From positions 2,573,501 to 2,637,500 of the forward strand of contig JAQISU010000193.1 in NCBI GenBank assembly GCA_029339505.1: a stretch of 64,000 bases of DNA, in the 5' to 3' direction. The notes under the pieces are model-generated. The model was given only the letters and a program-made list of their open reading frames with translations. It ran no database searches and had not been told where the DNA came from. Position numbers and translations under genes: made by a program. Positions within the stretch are counted from its first letter, which is position 1. Each line of letters opens with the position of its first letter. This document shows, piece by piece, positions 13,101 through 25,100 of this stretch. Source of the stretch: Unio delphinus (lineage: Eukaryota > Mollusca > Bivalvia > Unionida > Unionidae).

Positions 13101-16100
13101 TAAATAAAAAATTGTCAACACAAATTAAGTATAGACTACAATGCCTGGAAATAATATACCTACCACATGGGTCCCAGTACAATGCCTGTTTTCCCTGGCG
13201 TGTTAGCATAACAATCACATTGCAGGAGCTTGTAAGGTTCCTCTGAAACAAAAATCACAAAGAATATCTAGACCATGCCTTGTAACTTTTAGATAACTTT
13301 TACATAAATTGTAAATAATAGAGAGCAAGTATCTCAAAATAAGTCATACTGAAATCTATGGAAAGGTGATCTGATGTACACTAACATGGAAGCACATTGT
13401 TTTTTAAAATTATAAGTAACAAATTACATTTTTTGCATTTATGAAAATAAAAATAAAAATATTATTGTTGGAACATACAGTTTTTAACAATAACTCATTC
13501 TAACATGAAATGCAATGTTTATCTGATAGATTATTAGAATTCCTTGGACCATAGTTCCAAGATTAGAAAAATTCCATGAACAAGATGTTCCAAGATTATT
13601 AGAATTCCATGAACCAGAGTTCCAAGATTATTAGAATTCCATTAACCAGAGTTCCAAGATTATTAGAATTCCATGAACCAGAGTTCCAAGATTATTAAAA
13701 TTCCATGAAACAGAGTTCAAAGTATCACCAGAACATAAACCTTTATATCTCAGATCTATGTAGATTCTCTATTTTAATCAAATTGCATGTCTCGCGTTCC
13801 AGCTCAAATATCTTCATATTGAGAGGAAACACTTGATTATATATGCGTTATTTATTTTCTCATGAAACTGTGTCTACATTTTGCCTAATTCTCTAACCAA
13901 TTAACAGTAGGTAAGTGTGCATTTTGCCCAATTCTCAATCCAGATAACACTGGCTGTGTTATTTTTGCCTGATCTAATTAATGAAGTGTGCATTTTGCCT
14001 AATTCTCTAACCAATTAACAATGGGTGAGTGTGCATTTAGCCTAATTCTCAAACCAGGTAACACTGGCTGTGTAATATTTGCCTGATCTAATTAATCATG
14101 AATGTATTTTGCTTAATTTGCAAATGAGATAAGACATGATATGTGTCTATGCTCTGCCTTGTGACTGCAACACTTAACAGCTGGATGTGTAATCTTTGCA
14201 CCTGTATCATGTTATGTTATGTTTATTTCACAACTAGAGGTCGGTGTAATCACATCCAAATTTCTACAATATATTTGTCACATGTGCATATTAAAGTAAA
14301 ACCGGTCTTGAGAGACAACTGCTATGAGAGACCAGAATCTCCATGCAAATATGTATTCATTATATAGTGTTATGACCTGTTATGAGAGACCACCTGTCTT
14401 TAGAGACCATTATTTTTTGGCAGAAGGGTTGGTCTTTCAAGACAGATTCTAATTAATGCCTTATGTTCTCTTATCTTGTCAATTATCATGGGTTTACCAA
14501 CTAGCATGGGCTTATCAACTAGCATGGATTTATCAACTAGCACAGACTTATCAACTAGCATGGGCTTATCAAGTAGCATGGACTTATCAACAAACATGGG
14601 CTTATCAGTAGAGAAAAACAGGATGTTTAGTACATACTTCTTCTCAGAAATGTTGCAATTTTAACAACAAAGGAAGTGAAACATAATTTTAAGGATAGTT
14701 CATGTGCAATGTTGTCATAAAATATACCACAATAATTACAAATAATTACCAAATCTTTGTAATGAGCATTTTGATTAGTTAAATTTTGCAAACATGAAGT
14801 CATTAGTCACCAGAGAACAAATGAATGTATTAGTCAAACTCTTCTTGTATGCTACATGTAGTTCAAATTGTCTATTCCTTGAGAGTAATAATTTATTATT
14901 ATAATCTGCACCTCTGTGAACTGAACTTCATATTTGACTGAACTCATGAGGTCATGGAGCTTGAAAAATGATTACTCAGTATGCATAAATATTGATAACA
15001 ATGTACATACAAAAATTGAATACATGGTATGCATGAATATTGATAACACCATACAAATAAAAATTGATTATATGGTATGCATGGATACTGATAACACGGT
15101 ACAGATAAAAATTGATTACACAGTACACATGAAAATTGATTACACATTACATATGAAAATTCATTAGTATGATTGAAAAGTCTTTCCTTCACTTAATCAC
15201 GTTGTATGCAGCCAATATTCAGCCTTTGTTACTTCATCAATCCTGTAAAATATAAAACTTCCTCTTCGTTACATCCTGTCTAGTGCACCCCAATGTAAAG
15301 AACTTATTCTTCCTTTTTTTATAACCATAACTCAATACTAAATACATTACATTAATCTGAATTGTAACAAGAAAATCCAAACTTTTATGACAGTTACAAA
15401 AATGTAGCATAAATAACACAACCCTCAAAATCCACAGAAAAAAGAACCCAGCAGACCTACTGAGACAATCAAATTGCTTAGTAATTACCTATTGGTGTAT
15501 GTGTTTCTGGATAGAATGCTCTCTCTTCACACATCTGACAGTGAAGCAGGTAGGAGATCTGATTCAGGCTTATGTTTGCATGCTTTTGTCCCCGGCCCAC
15601 TCGCAGTACAATCAGGAAGTAGTCGTTACTACACACAGTGTACAAGACTTCTGTACCTTTGTTATATCTGCTGGCACATCTTGAATCAGAAATGAAAGAA
15701 ATTCCTGTAAGAAATACTGCTGTTAAATGATATACTTATTCGATTGTGTATATATGTACAGGTCGCGCTTTCATGAAACACCTGCAATAAACCTCTGAAA
15801 TTTCATGTTCAGTTTCTGGGGTATGCAATGGTTTGTCAACCAATTTAATATGGACATCTTTGGCAATTTTCTGTCACATGCTAAAAATGGGCCCTTATGA
15901 ACCACCCTCTTGCTGTGGTTTTCATTATGTCAACAACATTCATAATTTCTCATGCTGTGGTTAATTTCATTATGTCAACAACATTCATAATTTCTCATGC
16001 TGTGGTTAATTTCATTATGTCAACAACATTCATAATTTCTCATGCTGTGGTTTTCATTATGTCAACAACATTCATAATATCAGGGCCATGCAATAAGTAA

Positions 16101-19100
16101 TGACATCTTGTCATACACATCATCACAATAATATGACAACAGTAAATTACTTCTTACAATGATTTGTCTTTTTTCAAAAGCTGCTTTTTTTACGTTAAAA
16201 ATTAAAAATTACAAGTGTTCTCATGATGGTCAAATGTTGCTCAAAGACTGTGTGTGCGTGATTATGATTTTTAATGTAGCTTTAACAATTTTTCAGTCAT
16301 ATCGTTACAGTGTCTGCAGTGAGGCAGTTTATAGTGATGTCTACTACTGGGGCATCATGCTGCAGACATGTAGCATGTTGTCCCACCCAGTCACATTATC
16401 CTGACAGACCAGTCCTAGCACTAACATCTTACCTTATTGTTGAGCGCCAAGTGAGGCAGCTGTAAGTACCAATTTTGTAAAGTCTTTGGTATGACTCGGC
16501 TGGGGATCAAACCCATGACCTCCTGCTTCTGCGGTGGACACTCTAACCACTAGGCCACCAAAGCGGTTCGCTCAAAGTCTTTCATCATGAGGGCATACAA
16601 AGGCAGATTCTACTGAACAGTTCCTCAATATACAATTATATCTGACTCTCCTTCTGAGAGTTGAGTACATTTGACTTTTACTGGAAGAGATAAGGAAGTT
16701 CCAATGTAAGCTAATGTATGTGAAAGTCAGGTACATTTGACTTTCATAGGAAAAAAGACAGGGTGTTCCAAATGAAAGCTAGTGCTGATTTGAGACTTAA
16801 GCACATCTGACATTCACAGACATGATTTTGTGTTCCCCCCAAAAAGCTGAGAATGGAAAGGGGGGGTTTGTGGGTACTCCCCCAATGGGGTATCGAGTGT
16901 CGTAATTAAGTCAATAATTAGGCATTTTTTGCTGCCAACATATTACACTTCTCTCTTTTCATAACAAATATGTAAAATAAACACTCAAATACATCATCTA
17001 TATAAAAATAATCCCATCTATTCACTTGTCTTTTTGTCCACTGAACACAACCTGTTGATATGCCAGTTGAGCTCTTTTACGGCTTTATGAATGATTTCTT
17101 TAGTCTTCCTTTTTGTCACCAATTATTTTGTTGCCTCAATGTGCAATCGTTTCTTTTCCTTCTCAACGAGAGCCTTTTCCCTTTCAAGCTCCAGCTTGTA
17201 TTGGCGACATGCAGTGCACATATTCTGACAGAGGGCTTCATTTTTTTTTCCATATGCAGCTTTTTTTGTAGGTGCAGTTTCATACTCTTTCAACCACAAC
17301 TTCTGTAATGTATATATTGCAGATGTCACAAAATGCCAGTCCTCGAGCGTTCAGTTTTCTTATAAACTGACCAACTAAACTTCTGTTGACAATTCATTCC
17401 AAAAATTCCCATTTGTTTTTTTTAAACCTTTATCTAAACTTTTTGAATAATCGTTTCTCTCAACAACTACATACAACATTTTCTGCAAGCACGCTTCTTC
17501 TTTCCATTGCTATCAGTTTCCTTTACATGAAGATTCATTGGATGAATTTAAACTTTTGACCAATCAGAATACTCTTTACTAGAGTCATGGGCTAACAAAT
17601 ATATGGAGCAAATACGTTACAAGGGTCGTTGCTGAATGGGACTGAACAGAATAGTTAAAAACCAGGAAAACCACAGATCGGACATTATTTAAAAAAAACG
17701 GACTATATCAATAACAATCAGATTCACGTCAGGAGAAAAGCAGAATTCCACTTTAAAATGGATAAAAATGGCTCTTTTAGTTTCCTTTGCCTAAAAGACC
17801 GTCTCATTATACCATTGTTTTATCCATCAAGAATATCTCATTTAAGTGCGCTATCTTCAAGATTTGCAAGATAAAAGTCTAGGTTTCATCTTCTATCAAC
17901 TATCTTTTAGCACAAACTTCAAGGTAAAGCTAAAAGTTCAAAAACATTTACATTCAGTCACTTTGATAACAATGAAAAAAGGCTGTTGTAACCCTTATGT
18001 ATATCATTAAATTTATCAGTATGCAAAATTTCAATAATATCTGAGGTTTCTGCCTGAGCCAGAGTTTAAAAAAAGAGTGCTGGATCATGCCATATTTCCC
18101 AAGATTAATGGTCCATGCCATATTTCCCACGATTAATTATCCATGTGATATTTCCCAAGATTACTGGTATATGCCATATTTCCCATGATTACTAGTCCAT
18201 GTGATATTTCTCAAGATTACTGGTATATGCCATATTTCACAAGAATACTGGTCCATGCCATATATCCCAAGATTACTGGTCCATGACATATTTCACAAGA
18301 ATACTGGTCCATGCCATATTTCCCAAGATTACCTATCCATGCCATATTTCACAAGAATACTGGTCCATGCCATATTTCCCAAGATTACCTATCCATGCCA
18401 TATTTCACAAGAATACTGGTCCATGCCATATTTCACAAGAATACTGGTCCATGCCATATATCCCAAGATTACAGGTCCATGCCATATTTCCCAAGATTAC
18501 TGGTCCATGCCATATTTCCCAAGATTACATGTCCATACCATATTTCCCAAGATTACTGGTCTATGCCATATTTCCCAAGAGTACTGCATACATGCCAATC
18601 CCTGACAAGAAAAAAAGCCTGATCCAAGTGGTCAAAAAGCATAATCCAGGCAGAAAAAGCATAATCCACATATAACATGCTAAAATTTCAATAAACAATG
18701 ATTTATTTGCCCCTCTCATCTTTTAACATCCTTTACTGTTTGAAGTTTTCATATGTAGCACTTTTAGCTTTACTCACATTGACTAGAAATCATCTTAAAA
18801 ATTAGCACCATATATTAAAATCCTTTCCACATGGCCAGAAATAGATGTCACGTGATGCTGCATTCTTGTCTTATTATTTATTTAAAGGAGATATTTTTGC
18901 TCACATAAATACATAGACTAAAATAAAATATACTTTTTAGCACCAAATATCTTAAGACTGGTTCTGCAGCAATATGAATTAAAACACGGAATCTGTGCGT
19001 AAAGATTAAATTTAAAAAACCAGTCTGCTCTCTCATCACTAAGCATACAGATGCTATAAATAGAATTTGAGGTCGACATTAGAACCAGGTTAGCTATAAA

Positions 19101-22100
19101 TAGAACATGACACTGTTAGGAAAATCCACGGTCAAGCATACTCTTATATTGTAGTTATGTAAAAGCCATCTTTTCTGAAATACAGTCTGTGGGATTAATA
19201 GAATGTTAATAATAACGAGAAAATGAATAATTTATTTTTTTGGGAGGTGGATATACCGAAAAAGTGTAATCCATATACGTTTAAACGTAACACGTAATTT
19301 AGTAAAAAAAAGCATAATGATTAAGCCAAAAGCATAATGGTTGGCATGTATGGTACTGGTACATGCCATATTTCCCAAGATTACTGGTCCATGTCATATT
19401 TCCCAAGATTACTGGTCCATGTCATATTTCCCAAGATTACTGGTCCATGTCATATTTCCCAAGAATACCTGTCCATGCCATATTTACCAAGATTACCTGT
19501 CCATTGCTATATTTCCCAAGATTACCTGTCCATGCCATATTTCCCAAGAGTACAGGTACGTTCTATATATCCCAAGATTACTGATCCCATGCCATATTTC
19601 ACAAGATTACCTGTCCATGCCAGATTTCCCAAGATAACTAGTACATGCCATATTTCCCAAAATTACTTGTCGATGCAGCCCAAGGTTACTGGTCCATGTG
19701 GCAATGTGGACCTATTTCAAAATGAATAAAATGTCATGTTACCATAGCCCCCCACCCCCCGAAAAAAAACCCAGTTGGACCATGCTATAAATTTTCATGA
19801 AATGGGTGTTCTATTTCTAACAAAGCTGTATTTAATCTTGAAAACTAAATTGCAAGGACCAAAAAAAAATGAGAGCCTTGGAAGCATGGACTATACTATC
19901 AAAGGTTAATATAAAACTGATTATGCTTAATTGAACACCATGGTTAAAAAAGTATTTACCTAGCAGCAGCAGCTATGACTACTCTGGCAGACATTTCCTT
20001 CATATAATCTGTTTTCATGACATGGGCCCCATACTGCCGCAGGACAGATGGAGCGGAGCGGGCAAACAAGGGAGAAATATCAGCTGATACAAGGCAGGCA
20101 ATGCCATTATTGGGTAACCTGGAGAACAGGGAGTCCAGATAAGTACACAGGTAATTGCCATATGGATTCAGATAGCTGGAAAAAAAAGAAATGTACTTAT
20201 TACACAAAGTGTACATTTGTACATGAGAATCTCCCTTTTTTGTTCTCTCTCTCATTCTCTCTCATAGATAAAAATATGCACCTATGTCAAAAAGGAGACA
20301 GGCCACCATTATACACTCCCTAGATATGTTTACTGAAGTTGATCTTCATTCTGATGCTTTCATTTTTCTACTAGGTTGAATCTAGTTGACACAACAGAGT
20401 ACTGAGCTGAGAATGTATGATGATTTTTGGAACATGGTCATCAACAAAAAAGTGGCTATGTAGTGACAATAAAAGACTAAGTTCCAAACATTTAGAAATG
20501 AATTGCACGAAAATTTTGAAAGATTAAAAAAACTTGCTAAATACATAAAATTAAATACATGGGGATAAAATACAAAATGTGAAAATATTAAAATTCAGCT
20601 AAATATATATAAAATAACAGAAATGTAATACGAGTATTGAGTCAAAAGATTAATGTTTTGATTACACAAAGAATGTATCTATTAAAGAAAGGTATGGGTT
20701 GAAACCAAAAAGTAATAAATGATTACAAAGCTCACATCTATAAATGTAAGAAATTAAATAGCTTACCTCTAAAAAATGTAAATAATGATTAAATAGCTTA
20801 CTTCTATAAATGTAACAAATGACTACATAGCTTACCACTATAAATGTAATAAATAATAACAATGCTTGCTTCTATAAAATTAATGTAATAAATGTATTAA
20901 ACAGCTTTAAAGATTTAAGTAGTCTCCAGCAGCCATTGTAGACCTGATCATGTAAAAAATAACGACTAAGATTCTATGAATACGTTTAATGATGACACAA
21001 TTTTGGCTGATTTTCTAAAGAAAAAGTGTTCTGCATTTTTTTAATTTTTACATTTACTTTTGTAGAACTTAATCGAAATTCAGTAATATATAGTTAGAAC
21101 CATGCCATTAGACCATATGCATTGACAGGGCATAGCAGATATAAAACAACTAAAAAGAAACCATTCTCTTTGATATGAAAGTAGATGTACAGATATGTAC
21201 CATTATCAGCTGATTAAAAGCAATAATTAATTGTGTTTATATCAATCAGTTTACAAGTATTATCACTGTCCACTCTAGAAGCCAGGTTTTATCAGTTAAA
21301 GTCACAGGCTTTGATTAACCTTAAATTATTGGCCAGTATAAGAAACAAGCTTTATGCATCAGAAATTACCATGGTTATCCACTACAATTGAAGTCTCACC
21401 AAAAAAGCATGCAGCCCAATCATCTAATTCCTATACTCGTTAACCAATAACAATTAACAAGCTTAATCATTAATTTGGAAAATTTGACCCTGGAATAAAC
21501 ATTTATTTTGAGTTCTAGCTGCACTGGACAAATAGGGCTTATTTGTTGCCAGCTTCATCGTACATGACATGTTAAAATCTAAGTAGTAATAGTGATTTAT
21601 ATATAAAAAGAAAATTCTGGCTTCAAATATATTACCTGACCTACCTTTCCTGTCCACTGGAGAATTAACAGTTGTTTAAAGTGTTTCCTTATTTACAAAA
21701 CTAAATAAAGAAATAAATATAACAAAGTCCGTATATCTTTATGAAAAGTTAAATACTACTTCAAACTTCCTCTAACATAGAGTGAACATACATTTTCTGA
21801 CATTATCAAAAACAAAATGTCCTGATATATTTTATTCTATATAATAAATTTACATGTTTTATTACAGTTTATACCCTCAACAATAACTGTTACTAATCTC
21901 ACTTAGCTTGGCATATAAATTGTCATGTGTGTTTAGGAACAAGAAAGACTGGAATCTTACACAAACTCAAATATTTCCACCCTTAATAATGCATCTAGGC
22001 TTAAAAACAAGATAGGAATCTTACACAAACTCAAACGCTTCCATCCAAAAATATACATATGAGCTTAAAACATGAATGGAAACTTACACGAATTCAAATG

Positions 22101-25100
22101 CTTCCATCCTCAGTAACACATCTGCTGCACAATGGCAAACATGCATTTCCTGTGGTCCCTGATCTTCTCGTGGATCCCCAGGAGTTCGTGAGAAGTCTAA
22201 TGTCAGGTCTTTGGGTGTGAGATCATTTCTCACACAGTTGGCTCTGATCACATCTACTGCCTCACTATCCCGGTCTGAGATAACAACTTTAGCCATAGTA
22301 GGAAGTCCCTTCTTCAACTGAAAGCCAACAATTCCTGCAAGTTAAGAAATGCTGATTATCGCAAATATTATACTGTAAATATGAAACTGTTTATGAGTCT
22401 TGTTTCTATTATCAAGCAAAAATCCATAACATTATTCATGAATATAGCTTCAAATGAACCAAATGTACTTTGTTAACACAAGAATTTCACAGAATGCAAT
22501 GTCTTTGCCTACTCAACTATTGCATTATGACGATTTTCATTGAGAAGCTAAATGCAAAGTCTAGACCAAGATCTCTGAAGAATGAAAACTTTGTAACTGT
22601 GACCTACTTTTGTAAGTGATGAACATTAACCTCTATGATAAGTACACCAATGTTTCATGACTGTACATATAACATAATTAGAAAAAGTGATGTAAATGAA
22701 AACTCAGAATCAGTGACACCTACTCCAACAGCAAAGTGAAAGCTATGCCTGACATAAACATTGCAAGCAAGACATGAATACAGACAAAATAAAAACAATA
22801 TATTATTGACATGTGTTAATATCTTGTTTTGTATCAATAGTGTCATCAAATTTAAAATGGACAATATGTCTTCTAGTCTTTTTATCTTGAAAGCTAGAAA
22901 TTTTAATTTCCTATTAAAAAAAACCCCAAGAAATCAAGCAACAATCACGTAACAAACATCATTTAACTGAATCCAGGGACCTTTTCCTGAAAAATAATAA
23001 TAATGATAATAATAACAATAATAATAATAATAATAATAATAGAGTAAAATCTGCTACGAGCAATCTTTGCTATGAACGATCACTTGTCATTCCCAACCAC
23101 AAATGTAATGCATGGATCAATGTTTTTATATAAACACTCTGCCATGAGTGACCAACTGCTGAATGATACAAACAACTGTGATATCTTGGCAAAATATGCA
23201 TTTTTACACTGATATGAACACCTGCAACGAAAACCGAGGGTAAACACCACTGACCTTTATTTAACTGCTGTAAAAACAACCGCTCATACCGCTCTAAAAT
23301 TTACCAAAAAAAGAGCTAGCTACTGATGTCTGACTCTTATAGTGTTTTATAGTTTTTGTCGTAAACCAGACTAAAGTATATGTTGATTACTTCTTAGTCT
23401 GGTTCCCTGCTTTGTATGTTGCCTGTGTTATTCTTCATTATTCATGTTGGGGTGAGCAACGCAGAGAGCATAAAACGCAGTGGACCAGACTAATTATTCC
23501 AAAACTTAGCCTGCTTCCCAGCTTTATCGTGGCATAGCTGCCAACCCCCGAGTGCAAAAATACTGATTACTTGTGACAAAAATACTGATTTTCAGGAACA
23601 AATACTGATTTTTAAATTTCAATGCATATGTATCTACTTACAACATATACAACCATCAGTAGAGTTGGACAGTGCCTAACATAATTATTTAATGTCAAAG
23701 ATGCACATGTTGCACATTTGTACCTTCTGGAGTTGCACGCATTCCATATAGGTGCCCAATCAAAAGGTGCAAGAGTGCAACACACTCAAACACAAGCTAT
23801 TTATAGGAGCCTTTTCCACACCTTGTTTCTTTTCTAATCATTGATTCCAGTGTACCAACTTTCACTGATTATCTCAGTTCGGAGATTTTCTTATTGAAAT
23901 GTTTTCGTTCAAGGATAAGAATTATCTTTTGCGATTTTAATGTCTGAAAATACGTGTGCAAAATAAATTGCCAACAACACTAGTAACTAAAAAAGAAACG
24001 TTTATTTCTAAAAGAAATTTAAAATTCAAATTTTGATCGATGTACATTAAGGTTTTCTTTGTCATTTATGTACGTCGTAAGTTCTGGCTGAGTTGTGTGG
24101 GATGAAGCAGGAAGCTGATGTTTATTAGTTTTTTCGTGCTCTTGCATTTCATGGGCGCCTCCGTGCCCAAAAGCGAAATCACATTACACAATTTACAAAA
24201 CGTCAATTTTTCTCCTTTACTATACGGTTTCACAAATCTATACAAGCCAGCATAAATATCCTTCCAGTTGTCTCCTATTTCTCCTAGAGAAAATTCTAAA
24301 TATTCTGCCTTTCAATTTTTCATGATTAGAAGCTGAATATTATGATGACCATATACAGCAACAACTATTGTGAAATCCAATATGGCGGATAAAGACTGGC
24401 CGGTAGTGTCGATTTCGAATGAACCAATCGTATTGTATAACTGTATTCGTATATACATGTGATATATTCTGTCAAAATAGAACCGAGAGCGTGTTCTAAA
24501 CTGACAATTAAAAAAAAAAAAAAATTTTTTTAATTAAAAACCGTAATTTTTGCAAAAAAAACGTACATCCGTATTCAGGTCCAAAATACAGGACAAATAC
24601 GGAAAAAAAGGGACAGTTGGCAGCTATGTCGTGGATCCAAGCATCCCTAATCAATGACTGCATCGAGGGAACAGACAGACACCTCTAATTTATATATAAT
24701 CAATTCTTAAAACAAACATGTTATTAGTAACGATTGTTCTGATAAAAACAAACTAAAGAGGAATATTAAAAAAAAGAAAAAAGCATTGTTGCTACCAGTG
24801 ATAGATGCTACAGTCCATAAACCAGGCTAATGTACATCTCATGACTTGCCATTGTATGGCCTAATTGACTTAGTGGATGCATATACTGTTTGTCTTTAGA
24901 GTTAATCCATATTGCCGGGGGTTAATAAGGTCATTGTCTATTAAACCAACAAGAGAATCGTTTGCGGGATTCGACTGATAGTGTTCAAGACTTGTGATAT
25001 TTGTTGTTTTTCCTCCCAATTTTAGACAATTACATCCCAATCACAAAGCTGTCGTCTATTCAAGTTGATATGACTGGGTTACATACTTTGCTTAGTGAGT

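Noticed and set aside
16488..16566. Possible minus-strand tRNA gene
   Set aside because: A and B boxes are present, but the cloverleaf ends are poor and the sequence continues into a SINE body.
17123..17329. Coiled-coil-like minus-strand frame as an exon of the TRMT1L-like gene
   Set aside because: It lies inside the intron whose flanking exons C and D join in perfect phase, and its sequence is unlike the family.
18201..18675. Three overlapping plus-strand frames with HISQDYWSMPYFPRL-type repeats
   Set aside because: A 28-bp unit shifts the frame each copy, so all three frames look alike; minisatellite artefact.
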